Positions 24,723 to 33,115 of a stretch of 64,000 nucleotides of DNA are shown here, in pieces. The stretch comes from Bacteroidales bacterium. Its GTDB lineage: Bacteria > Bacteroidota > Bacteroidia > Bacteroidales > WCHB1-69. The stretch lies in assembly GCA_017535665.1 (NCBI GenBank), contig JAFXTS010000003.1, positions 62,001 to 126,000 on the forward strand, read 5' to 3'. The translations under genes were made by a program, and so were the position numbers. The stretch's first letter is position 1; each line of letters opens with the position of its first letter. Under the pieces are notes generated by a model that did not search any database, had not been told where the DNA came from, and was given only the letters and a program-made list of their open reading frames with translations.

Positions 24723-26696
24723 ATGATGAATTTTCAAACATGGCTTCCTAAGAGTATGTCCAAAATCTCTTCGAGATTTATCTGGCTTCTTCTCTGTGTG
24801 ATTGTGCTCTCCATCATCCTGATCCCCTTTATTGGCGAAATTGTGCCTTGTATGAGGCTTGTGAGCAAGTTTTGGGTGGATGTTTTTAGTCCGGTGAGTC
24901 TCCGTCAAATTCCATATAAAGGCAGTTGTGAAGACAATATGGGCATGGTTTCCGCTGTGGCGTATGCAATCGGTTTCGTTCTGATAACCATCATCCTAAT
25001 CCCTATCGTCACGAACTATATGCGTACGATGGGTGACCGCTACTTGGATGGCACACTGAAAAAGTATGCATGGAAAAGACATATCCTCTTTCTGGGTTTC
25101 GACAGTATGATGCTATGCGCCCTCAAGGATGCATGTAAAATGGGAAAACAGGTGGTGGTTGCAGTGCCGTCCGACGTGCGGCAAATCCGAAACCGTCTCC
25201 GTGAGATGCTGCCGGTCGATCTTTTCGGTCGGGTGGAGGTTGTCCAGTGTAACAAATGCGACAGCCAAGACCTTAAAATGAAGGTGTGTGTCGGTGAGGC
25301 CTTCAAGATTTTCATCATCGGACAGGCTGATGACCCCATGCACGATGCCAATAACCTCAAGTCTTTGGATCTTATCTGTGAAATGGTGGAGGTGCCCGAA
25401 AACTTCCAGTGCCATATCCATATTCGCAATATCGTGACCTTTTCGCTGATGCAAAGACAAGGATTGGGGGTGAAGGATAGCTTGCGGAACAAAGCCATGG
25501 CATTCAATTTTTATGAGAATATCGCAGGGAATCTGCTGTCGGATTTTGAAAGCGGCAAAAAACTGATGACGTTGGACTACCAGAATGAAAGACAGAATCT
25601 GGCCAGTTGCCCAGGTACTACTGCCCATCTGCTGATTCTCGGAATGACACAGATGGGACTGGCTTTGGCCCGGGAGGCACTGATGGTGGCTCATTACCCC
25701 AATCATCGTGTCAAAATTACGTTGGTGGACGACCATGCCCGTGAAGAGATGTTTTACTTTATGGGACGTTATAAAGAATTGTTCAAATGTTGCCCCAACT
25801 CGTATGATGAACTCGATACATTGATTTGGGAGAATCATGTTCCTCTCCGTGTTTCAAATAATCCCCTTTTGGACGTTGAATTTGAGTTTATTCAAGGAAG
25901 CATCGCACACCCCAAACTGATGAATCTGATTGAGGCTTGGGCAAAAGACAACAGTCAGATTCTGACGATGGCAGTTTGTACGAACGACTCTCCCAAAAAT
26001 ATGGCTACAGCATTGTATCTTCCGCGTACTTTGATGGAGGGCGACAATCCCATCCACGTGTGGGTATACCAACATGATGATGATAGTATGCAAGGCTTTA
26101 GCGACCACCCGATGTTCAAATACTTGCATGTTTTCTCTCCTGGTGAATATGGCAGTCTGAACACGCCGGGGAATACCATAAGAGAACTGGCTGAATCTGT
26201 GGATTTTGCCTATCGTCAATCCTATAATCAGCAGGCTAAGAGAGTCAGTTGGATGGAATTGTCTTACTATGACCGGTGGTCAAATGTTCATAATGTGCGT
26301 TCCATCATCGCCAAATTGCGCGGTCTGGGTTACGAAATGTCTTGGGCGAACGGAAGTGTGGAATCTTTGTCTTGTTTTGCCCATGATGCTTCTGGAAAAT
26401 GTGACGATTTCCCGACGGAGGATGAGATTTTGCAATTGAGTGTGACAGAGCAATTCCGCTGGGTGACAGATACATTGGCCAAAGGTTTCCGTCCTACCAC
26501 TAAAGAGGAACATGATAAGGTTGTTGAATTAGGTAAAGATTTTAAGAAAGAATTGAAAAACAGGCATTTCGCCCACGACGACATACGTCCATTTGCCGAA
26601 CTGGATCATGAGACGGTGAAAATCAATATTGACATGACGAGAGCCATCATAGACATTATCAAGAAAAAATTGCACAAGAATCATGAAAACCAATAA
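24723..26696 (+). CDS. Two-TM protein with tandem RCK/TrkA-N-like and RyR-like domains
   Basis: 657 residues. Two membrane segments (about 19-37 and 76-98) frame a 38-residue loop without a potassium-filter motif such as TVGYG. Two Rossmann-type domains resembling RCK/TrkA-N follow, beginning HILFLGFDSMMLCALKDA (about 120) and AHLLILGMTQMGLALAREA (about 300). The last about 90 residues (EQFRWVTDTLAKGF, then AHDDIRPFAEL) look like a divergent RyR domain, the small repeat named from ryanodine receptors. The architecture suggests a ligand-gated channel or membrane sensor. Its end overlaps the following RyR gene by 14 bases. The exact reaction or ion is unknown. Confidence 0.7.
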   Translation: MMNFQTWLPKSMSKISSRFIWLLLCVIVLSIILIPFIGEIVPCMRLVSKFWVDVFSPVSLRQIPYKGSCEDNMGMVSAVAYAIGFVLITIILIPIVTNYMRTMGDRYLDGTLKKYAWKRHILFLGFDSMMLCALKDACKMGKQVVVAVPSDVRQIRNRLREMLPVDLFGRVEVVQCNKCDSQDLKMKVCVGEAFKIFIIGQADDPMHDANNLKSLDLICEMVEVPENFQCHIHIRNIVTFSLMQRQGLGVKDSLRNKAMAFNFYENIAGNLLSDFESGKKLMTLDYQNERQNLASCPGTTAHLLILGMTQMGLALAREALMVAHYPNHRVKITLVDDHAREEMFYFMGRYKELFKCCPNSYDELDTLIWENHVPLRVSNNPLLDVEFEFIQGSIAHPKLMNLIEAWAKDNSQILTMAVCTNDSPKNMATALYLPRTLMEGDNPIHVWVYQHDDDSMQGFSDHPMFKYLHVFSPGEYGSLNTPGNTIRELAESVDFAYRQSYNQQAKRVSWMELSYYDRWSNVHNVRSIIAKLRGLGYEMSWANGSVESLSCFAHDASGKCDDFPTEDEILQLSVTEQFRWVTDTLAKGFRPTTKEEHDKVVELGKDFKKELKNRHFAHDDIRPFAELDHETVKINIDMTRAIIDIIKKKLHKNHENQ

Positions 26697-26982
26697 TTAT
26701 ACCCCCAATCCCGTTGACACCTCCAGCATTGAGTTGCCTTCTGAACTGCTGAAACTGGCAGAAGCGATGGCTCGGAACGTACACGAAGTGTGGGCCCGCA
26801 CCCGCATCGAGCAGGGCTGGACCTACGGCCCCACCCGCAACGACCAGCTTAAGCAACACCCCTGCCTCGTGCCCTACGATGAACTTCCAGAATGCGAAAA
26901 GGAATACGACCGCCGTACCGCCCTTGAGACTCTTAAAACATTGTCGGCCTTCGGCTGGAATTTGGTGAAAACTGAAAAATAG
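26683..26982 (+). CDS. Stand-alone RyR-domain protein
   Basis: 99 residues that are essentially one RyR domain (Pfam RyR): HEVWARTRIEQGWTYGPTR, then HPCLVPYDELPECEKEYDR, then ALETLKTL. This is a far better match than the C-terminal domain of the preceding protein. RyR domains in bacteria are known from Bacteroidota and have been proposed in comparative-genomic work to bind nucleotide-type ligands in conflict systems; no function is proven. It overlaps the upstream gene, so expression is coupled. It ends 7 bases from the end of the convergent GH5-like gene. Confidence 0.85.
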   Translation: MKTNNYTPNPVDTSSIELPSELLKLAEAMARNVHEVWARTRIEQGWTYGPTRNDQLKQHPCLVPYDELPECEKEYDRRTALETLKTLSAFGWNLVKTEK

Positions 26983-26989
26983 GGGAGCC

Positions 26990-28579
26990 TTACTCGTCGC
27001 GGAGCATCACGGTGCCCATCTCTCCCGACCATTTGTACTGATTGAACTCCTCTGCACGGAACTGCAGCACCGGCAAAGAAGTGGTGTCACTGCGGTCAAG
27101 GAAGGGATGATGCGAAATCTGATGGTACTCTAACATCCTGTTAGGTAATTGGTTGACATCAAACTTTTCACCACTATCACAACGATAGGTGAGTTTCTTG
27201 TTGAACTTGGCCTTGCTCTTCCCAGGTGCGGAAATCTCAAAATGTATGCATTCGTCGTTGCTGTACAACGTGAAACGGCCATTCTCGTCGCTATACGTGT
27301 TCATCCCTACACTCCACCATTCGTTCCAACCTCGTATCACTGCCCCCTCAATGGGCTGCTTCGTGCGCTGGTCTATGATGGTCCCTGTAATACGTATGTT
27401 TTTGTACCCCAACATGTTGTAGTAATTGACGGGGCGTTCCAATGGTTTAGGTTGATATTGGTCGGCAAGATGCTGGAAACACCATCCTGCCGGCTTCACC
27501 GTACCTGTCAGCGTGTATCTTCCATCCGCTGTAGTAGTTTTCCCCTGATGGTTGATCAGACCCGTGTATTGCGCCTCGAAGTTGCCTCCAGATAACTCCT
27601 GAAATTCCCACCAGCCAAAACCACACCCACCAGCATCGCGTACCAACTGGTAGGTCTCACGCAAAAACTCCACCTGCTCCTCGTAACTGATGCTGTCATT
27701 GTCGGCCGGAAGCCCCGTTTCACCTATCATCCACGGCTTCCCTACATACTTCGAGTACCAATAGATCTCACTCGCCACCCGCAACGGATGGTAAGTGTGG
27801 AACTCTACAAAGTCCACCGGCAGCATCGAAGGATCCCACTCAAACACCTCTAATGGCTCCGAAAAACCGATGGTGATCAACTGATAGGGTGCATTCTTCG
27901 TCATCAACTCCTTCCAATGCGTGACCAGCTTCAACGCTTCGCTCTTCTTCCGTTTCTCCACGGGGTCGAAATACAACGGCTCGTTCATGAAATCGTATGC
28001 GAACAAGGTCGGACAATCTTGCAAGGTTTTCAGCATCCGAATTGTAAACTTCTCAATATCAGGATCTCCAAGCGGTGGAGTGATGAGCAGCATCACGTGC
28101 AAACCATGCGCTTCAGCGATAGCCAAAAACTCCTTTATCCCTTGTAGGATGGCCTGCTCATCTTGACTATTGCCGAGGTGGAATTTCTGGTCACCCGCCC
28201 CATAATATATTCCCTTTTCATCTTTCCCAGTGCGGTCGAAACATACCCGTAACGTGTTGAACCCCATTTCTTTGATGAGCTGGAAATGCCCGTCTAACTG
28301 CTCCTTTACTGCCTCCTTGCCCCAGGCCTCCACGTAACCAGTGGAGTCGTAGTGGGTGTTGGGCGCAACGATGAAACCGCCGTCCTGCGTGCTCTGGAAA
28401 CAGACTATGTAGTTGAGCATCATCGGGAAAAATGGCTCCCCATGCAGTTTGAAACTATTCCCTTCCACGTAGATGAAGTCGGTTTGGGCTGGGTCGATGA
28501 GATTATTTCGATGGCAAGAGGTCGCCATCAGCGCCAAAAGAAGGGAAAGTAGGAATAGAAGCCGGCAGGATGGTCTCAT
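26990..28579 (-). CDS. GH5-like glycoside hydrolase lipoprotein
   Basis: 529-residue surface or periplasmic lipoprotein (lipobox LMATSC, Cys22). A TIM-barrel of the GH5/cellulase clan carries the acid/base E200 in DFMNEP and the nucleophile E287 in MIGETGLP, eight strands apart as expected. A C-terminal carboxypeptidase-regulatory-like domain (ITGTIIDQRTKQPIEGAVIR) follows. The start is the ATG overlapping the YihY stop (ATGA); the much longer open frame upstream is only the shadow of yihY. The substrate cannot be named from the sequence; beta-mannan or beta-glucan are typical for the clan. Confidence 0.82.
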   Translation of the reverse strand: MRPSCRLLFLLSLLLALMATSCHRNNLIDPAQTDFIYVEGNSFKLHGEPFFPMMLNYIVCFQSTQDGGFIVAPNTHYDSTGYVEAWGKEAVKEQLDGHFQLIKEMGFNTLRVCFDRTGKDEKGIYYGAGDQKFHLGNSQDEQAILQGIKEFLAIAEAHGLHVMLLITPPLGDPDIEKFTIRMLKTLQDCPTLFAYDFMNEPLYFDPVEKRKKSEALKLVTHWKELMTKNAPYQLITIGFSEPLEVFEWDPSMLPVDFVEFHTYHPLRVASEIYWYSKYVGKPWMIGETGLPADNDSISYEEQVEFLRETYQLVRDAGGCGFGWWEFQELSGGNFEAQYTGLINHQGKTTTADGRYTLTGTVKPAGWCFQHLADQYQPKPLERPVNYYNMLGYKNIRITGTIIDQRTKQPIEGAVIRGWNEWWSVGMNTYSDENGRFTLYSNDECIHFEISAPGKSKAKFNKKLTYRCDSGEKFDVNQLPNRMLEYHQISHHPFLDRSDTTSLPVLQFRAEEFNQYKWSGEMGTVMLRDE

Positions 28580-29514
28580 GATCGCGGCTGTTTGGGTTTG
28601 GCACGGAGCGCACTGCGCTTGGCAGTCGCGATACTGACGTTCAAGTCGTAGCCAATAAGGATGAACATGTGGTTCCAATAGAGCCACATCAAAATGGCAA
28701 ATACCGCACCCAGCGAACCATACAAGGCATTGTAGTTGCTGAAGTTGGAGAAGAAGATGTTCATCGCACCCAACACCAGCAGCATGGCGATGGTGGCAAA
28801 GGTGGAACCCGCCGAGAAGAACTTGAAATGCTTGTGCGAGGCCGGCGCAAGATAATAGAACGAAGAGATAAAAAGATATACCAGGAAGAACAGCAACAGC
28901 CACTTGGCCACATGAATGCCCGCCGTCAACAGCTTGGGCGATTGTATGACGTAGTGATGCGCACGATAAACGTAGGCTTCTGCCGCAATAAACACGCCAA
29001 TACATAACAGAATGATACACAGCCAGATAAGTAATAACATCGCAATCACACGCAACTGTTTCAATAACGAGCGTTTCCCGATATTGAAGTAGGTGGTGTT
29101 GAGGATGTTGATGCTGAGATTCATGGAGTTGAAAATGGTGAAAATACTGAACAGCAGCGAGAACGAGAGCAGGGTGCCGTTGTGCTTGTTGATAATGCCG
29201 GTGATCATGTTTTCAACGGCCGGCCACACGTATTCGGGTACCATCGACTGGATGAAGTCGAGCAGCGTGTTTTTAACGCTCGGCCCGAGAAAAGAGATGC
29301 CCGCAAACAGAGTCATCATCATGGGGATGAGGGCGAAGAAAACACGGTAGGTCATGGCTGCCGCACGGTGCTGGATGATGCCTTTCGTGACTGCCTTTCC
29401 GAAAAAGGCCATCACATAGCCAACGGAAAGCCCTTGGAATCCCGGTAACGTAATGCGGTTGAAGAAATCCTGGGAGGCCTTAACGATACGGAGGTCGGCA
29501 ATCTTTTTCTTCAT
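28576..29514 (-). CDS. YihY/BrkB family inner-membrane protein
   Basis: 312-residue protein with about six membrane segments and the family signature around HRAAAMTYRVFFALIPMM and YGSLGAVFAILMWLYW. Members were once annotated as ribonuclease BN; the true function is unknown. It overlaps the GH5-like gene by 4 bases and lies 9 bases after the Omp28 gene's stop. Confidence 0.9.
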   Translation of the reverse strand: MKKKIADLRIVKASQDFFNRITLPGFQGLSVGYVMAFFGKAVTKGIIQHRAAAMTYRVFFALIPMMMTLFAGISFLGPSVKNTLLDFIQSMVPEYVWPAVENMITGIINKHNGTLLSFSLLFSIFTIFNSMNLSINILNTTYFNIGKRSLLKQLRVIAMLLLIWLCIILLCIGVFIAAEAYVYRAHHYVIQSPKLLTAGIHVAKWLLLFFLVYLFISSFYYLAPASHKHFKFFSAGSTFATIAMLLVLGAMNIFFSNFSNYNALYGSLGAVFAILMWLYWNHMFILIGYDLNVSIATAKRSALRAKPKQPRS

Positions 29515-29523
29515 GGGATGAAT

Positions 29524-30369
29524 TTAGAATTTCGCCTGTTCCACTTGAAGCACTTCGTGTGTTTCGGCATCCATCAGGATGGCCACCACACTGCAGTTGC
29601 TGAAATTCCAGCTTTTGGCACTGCAGTCCAGTTCATACGATTTGAGGTAGGTGCCATCTTCCTCGGGAGTGGTGAGTTGTGTGCCGTAAACGCCATTCAG
29701 CGAACCGCGCAGCACGTGGTTGTGTACATATTCAGGAATGGTCTCTTCACCGTCTTTCTGAGGGGCTACTATGCCATCCTCAATGATGTAGAGTGCGATC
29801 TGCAAGTCGCTGGTGTCGCCGTTGAGCCTCGTGGTCTTGGTGTGGGCGGTGAGTTTTTGGGAAGACGCGTCAAACACATTGATCAGTTGAACCGCTGCCA
29901 CACAATCATGGGTGAGTTCCTCCTCGATGGCGGGCTGCCAGGCGGGAATGCTCAGCGGATAGACGTTTCCGTGCTGCTTGCGATTCACTACCGCTGCCGG
30001 CGTACCGATCTGGTTGATGGTGAAGTCTTCGTAAAGGGTGTTGCCTTCCTCAGTGCGAAAGTCAGTGGAGAAAATGCCTGAGGTCATGGCAAAACTGCCG
30101 GCATGGATGCCGATGGCCACTAACGAGTCGCCGTACCGCTCGTGTAACGATGCCAACTCGCGGTGCCCGTCAGGACAGTTGGTGCAGCGGTGCCCCGTAT
30201 ATTCCTCAATGAGTACCTTGCGGAACACTGTGGCTGGGTCAATGTCGGGAAACTCCACATTGGTCTCCACACTTTCGTCAGGAGTGATATAAGGTCCCTC
30301 GATCTTGTCGCACGATACAAAGGCACACAAGAGAATAGCGAGGGTGACAATAAGGTTGATTTTTTTCAT
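29524..30369 (-). CDS. Omp28-family outer-membrane lipoprotein
   Basis: 281 residues with lipobox (AFVSCD, Cys20). The mature protein begins with a thioredoxin-like region containing EEYTGHRCTNCPDGH (C62-T-N-C65), a CxxC typical of Omp28-related proteins, and ends in a beta-rich domain. Members are surface lipoproteins of Porphyromonas and relatives with suggested adhesion or redox roles. It follows the DUF6029 barrel gene by 60 bases and is probably part of the tlpA operon. Confidence 0.85.
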   Translation of the reverse strand: MKKINLIVTLAILLCAFVSCDKIEGPYITPDESVETNVEFPDIDPATVFRKVLIEEYTGHRCTNCPDGHRELASLHERYGDSLVAIGIHAGSFAMTSGIFSTDFRTEEGNTLYEDFTINQIGTPAAVVNRKQHGNVYPLSIPAWQPAIEEELTHDCVAAVQLINVFDASSQKLTAHTKTTRLNGDTSDLQIALYIIEDGIVAPQKDGEETIPEYVHNHVLRGSLNGVYGTQLTTPEEDGTYLKSYELDCSAKSWNFSNCSVVAILMDAETHEVLQVEQAKF

Positions 30370-30429
30370 TTTGCTTGATGATGTTGGGGCGGCCCGATGC
30401 CGCCGAGGGTTCTTGGAATAGGGTAGGGG

Positions 30430-32148
30430 TTAGAAAGAGGTGGTGACGGTGAGTCCAAGACCGTATGAGGCCGGCACACTGCGGCACACACCACCGATGC
30501 AGAGGATGCCCTCCTTGGTCTTACCGAAGTTCAACGAGATGCGGGTGGTCTTGATGACGAAGGCCGCCGCGATGTTGTAGTAGTGGGTACGGTGAATCTT
30601 GTCGGCGTTGCCGTAGTTCCACTGGTCGGCCACGGAGATGAACCAGTGCGGCGCGATGGAGTACTCCAACAGACCGTAGAGCCAGCTGCCGTCATCCTCC
30701 TTGGCATACAGGTGGTGAACCTCCAGCTTGAGAGCGTGTTTCGTGTTGATTTTGTATGTCACCTTGCCCATCACGTTATGGCCTTTGAACATCGGACTCG
30801 GATGGCCTTGCAGGATGGTAAGGTTGTAGGTGATGAAGTTGTAGGCGAGGTCGAGTTTCCAGTTCTTGTTGTTGAAACGATGGCTGAACTCGATGCCGAT
30901 GTCCTGATACAGCAGGTCGTTGCCGAAGGCGAAGAAACGGGAGGTATAGCCGTCGGTGCCGTTCATGAGGCCGTTGGCTTCAGCATCGGGCACCAGCTTC
31001 TGCTCCACATTGTGAAAGCGGGCGTAGTTGGCCGTGATGTCAATGCCGTACTTGCCGCCAAGTTTCGAACCTTTCGGAATCTTGTAGTTTACCTGCGCCT
31101 GCACGCCAATCTGGCCGTTGGGCTGACTGGCATACGTGTAGTTAGCGAGCAGCGCGTAGGTGTACTGGCGGTTGACAGCGGGTATGTAGTTGATACTGAG
31201 CAGGCTCGTGGAAGCGGAGATGTCGCGCTGCGAGCGGAAGTCCATGTTGTCGGAACGGATGAACGATGCCTCCACGCCAAAGCCTTTCATCGAGTAGGAG
31301 GCGGTGAGCAGGAAGGAGTTGCCGTTCTTATAAATGTAGCTGTTGGTGTTGTTGGGGTCGTTGATTTTGTGGGCGAATTCGCTCTCCAAACGGAAACCTT
31401 TGTAGCCGAAGTTGAGCCGTGCCGCCCATGTGGCGATATTCTGCGGAATCTTGTCAGCCGAAAGAATGCCGGTCTGGTTGTCGGGAAGGGTGATGTACAT
31501 ATCCTTCTCGCTCTTCTCGTACTTGCTCACAAAACTGCCGCCGACAGAAAGCACAAAGCCTTTCTCCGAAAGCTTGCCAATCATGTCGCTGAACGACAGT
31601 TCCGCATCGAGGCCGCGCACATAGTCGTGCCGTTTGGTGTATTCGAAGTCGAAGTTCTTTCGTTCGATGCCCCATACGCCTTTCAGGGTGATGCCTTTGT
31701 AGGGCGTTACCTTGATGCGTGCGCCGAGCAGACTGTTGTCGATGCCGAGCTGGCGGTCTTCGTAGGCTCTCAGCGTGAAACCGTTACCGAACTGTTCGTA
31801 GAAAGTACCGGCCGTTACTTGAATGAAATCATTCTTATAATCAAGAAAATAGTGAGTGAGTCCCTGGCCTTTGTAGCCGATGTCCTCAAAGTCGATGAGC
31901 GGGAAACTGTAGAATTCGTACCGCAAGCCGGCGGTGAAACCGCTGTTGGTGTAGTTGAGGTTGAGCCACGTGTTGGCGCGCACCTTCTCTTTCACCTCCT
32001 TGGCCCCGATGATGCTGTCGGGGATGTAATACATGCCGTTGAAACCGAAGTCGCCGCTGATGTGCCCCCATTTCGACTGTCCCCATGCCGTACTGCTGCA
32101 CAATACTGTAATGAGCAGTGCGGTCAGGATTGGAAATATACGTCTCAT
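30430..32148 (-). CDS. DUF6029 outer-membrane beta-barrel protein
   Basis: 572 residues with a signal peptide (cleavage near AWGQS) and alternating amphipathic strands throughout, ending in the aromatic-terminated strand GLTVTTSF. The N-terminal part (GDFGFNGMYYIPDSIIG, AGTFYEQFGNGFTLRAYEDR) matches the DUF6029 family found beside TlpA and Omp28 genes in Bacteroidota. It starts one base after the tlpA stop. Function is unknown; co-occurrence points to a cell-envelope redox or export unit. Confidence 0.8.
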   Translation of the reverse strand: MRRIFPILTALLITVLCSSTAWGQSKWGHISGDFGFNGMYYIPDSIIGAKEVKEKVRANTWLNLNYTNSGFTAGLRYEFYSFPLIDFEDIGYKGQGLTHYFLDYKNDFIQVTAGTFYEQFGNGFTLRAYEDRQLGIDNSLLGARIKVTPYKGITLKGVWGIERKNFDFEYTKRHDYVRGLDAELSFSDMIGKLSEKGFVLSVGGSFVSKYEKSEKDMYITLPDNQTGILSADKIPQNIATWAARLNFGYKGFRLESEFAHKINDPNNTNSYIYKNGNSFLLTASYSMKGFGVEASFIRSDNMDFRSQRDISASTSLLSINYIPAVNRQYTYALLANYTYASQPNGQIGVQAQVNYKIPKGSKLGGKYGIDITANYARFHNVEQKLVPDAEANGLMNGTDGYTSRFFAFGNDLLYQDIGIEFSHRFNNKNWKLDLAYNFITYNLTILQGHPSPMFKGHNVMGKVTYKINTKHALKLEVHHLYAKEDDGSWLYGLLEYSIAPHWFISVADQWNYGNADKIHRTHYYNIAAAFVIKTTRISLNFGKTKEGILCIGGVCRSVPASYGLGLTVTTSF

Positions 32149-32149
32149 G

Positions 32150-32662
32150 TTATTCTTTGTCTTTATTCTGCAAATTCTTCAGCACTTCATACACTTCTTC
32201 CTCACCGCCCTGTGCGTAGGAGGTGTGCGACCATACGAGGTTGCCGTATTGGTCGAAAACGCAGAGGAACGGAACGTCCACCACGTTCAAGGCGCGCTTG
32301 AAATCGGAGTTGACATCCTGCAGCACCACATATTCCCAGCCCTTGGCGCGCACGAAAGGTGCCACCTTGGAGGCAGAGCGGCTGTCGTCGATGGAGACAG
32401 CGAACAAGGTCACGCCAAACTCGTCAACCCAGTCCTCATAAACCAAGGAGATGGCGTCGAGCTCTTCGCGGCACGGCATGCACCACGTGGCCCACAAACT
32501 GACGATGAACGGATGCTCACCGGTGGTCATCTGCTTGGTGCTGAAGGTCTCACCGTCAAGGGTTTTCAAATCTACAGAAGGAAGTCTTGCCCCATTGTCA
32601 AGCTGGGCAAACAGGCTGCCGCATGTGAGGAAAAACACGGCAAGGATGATGATTTTTTTCAT
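32150..32662 (-). CDS. TlpA-like thiol-disulfide protein
   Basis: 170-residue exported thioredoxin-fold protein of the TlpA/ResA type. The signal peptide ends near GSLFAQ and the active site is WATWCMPCREEL (C61, C64), followed by the cis-Pro region VDVPFLCVFD. First gene of an operon with the DUF6029 barrel and Omp28, so it probably reduces or oxidises their disulfides in the periplasm. Confidence 0.9.
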   Translation of the reverse strand: MKKIIILAVFFLTCGSLFAQLDNGARLPSVDLKTLDGETFSTKQMTTGEHPFIVSLWATWCMPCREELDAISLVYEDWVDEFGVTLFAVSIDDSRSASKVAPFVRAKGWEYVVLQDVNSDFKRALNVVDVPFLCVFDQYGNLVWSHTSYAQGGEEEVYEVLKNLQNKDKE

Positions 32663-32697
32663 TTTTATAATGATTAGTTTTCAATGAATCTAATTGG

Positions 32698-32705
32698 CAA
32701 AAATA
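32698..32705 (-). promoter_or_regulatory. tlpA operon -7 box (TATTTTTG)
   Basis: Minus-strand TATTTTTG 36 bases before the tlpA start. Confidence 0.45.
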
Positions 32706-32777
32706 CAATATTTTTGCGAAGTATGAGAGGTGTTTTTGAAAAAAAAGTTTAAACCATGAATTCCACCAGTTTTGCCA

Positions 32778-32811
32778 ATAAAAAAAAACTCCAGCCATCA
32801 TTGCTGGAGTT
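32778..32811 (-). terminator. Terminator of tRNA-Leu
   Basis: On the minus strand AACTCCAGC/GCTGGAGTT form a nine-pair stem followed by a run of eight T. It begins 14 bases after the tRNA. Confidence 0.85.
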
Positions 32812-32824
32812 CTCTTTCAAATTG

Positions 32825-32908
32825 TGCCCAAGACAAGAGTCGAACTTGCACGAGCTAATGCTCACCACCCCCTCAAAGTGGCGTGTCTACCAATTCCACC
32901 ACCTGGGC
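32825..32908 (-). tRNA. tRNA-Leu (anticodon GAG)
   Basis: 84-base class II tRNA on the minus strand. Acceptor GCCCAGG pairs with CTTGGGC; anticodon stem CCACT/GGTGG encloses loop TTGAGGG, giving anticodon GAG (reads CTC/CTT). A variable arm of the leucine type (GTGAGCATTAGCTCGT) and a normal T arm (TTCGACT) are present. Discriminator base A; CCA is not encoded. Confidence 0.92.
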
Positions 32909-32921
32909 TCATTTGCGGCTG

Positions 32922-32929
32922 CAAAAATA
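32922..32929 (-). promoter_or_regulatory. tRNA-Leu -7 box (TATTTTTG)
   Basis: Minus-strand TATTTTTG 13 bases before the tRNA 5' end, the close spacing expected for a tRNA gene. Confidence 0.55.
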
Positions 32930-33115
32930 CAACTTTTTTTATTTCATTTTATAAAATGATAAAAATATTTTTCTTTTGCAATTTTATTTATAAATTATTG
33001 ATAAATAATGAATTATAAATTTTGAATAAAAAGCAATAAATGAGCAATAGCAGAAGATGCATCCTTTATGCCACCATAAAAAGAAGAAAGATACGTAAAT
33101 CGTCGAATCTTTGAA

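Noticed and set aside
21466..26982. Classification of the TIR cassette as Thoeris or CBASS
   Set aside because: No ThsA-type SIR2/SLOG effector and no CD-NTase are present; the gene content differs from both systems.
28580..29020. N-terminal extension of the GH5-like protein
   Set aside because: This part is the antisense-frame shadow of the YihY gene; the lipoprotein signal peptide starts at the ATG at 28579.
30583..32301. 572-codon plus-strand open frame
   Set aside because: Opposite-strand shadow of the DUF6029 and tlpA genes, rich in Val/Ala/Gly as expected for antisense reading, with no domain.
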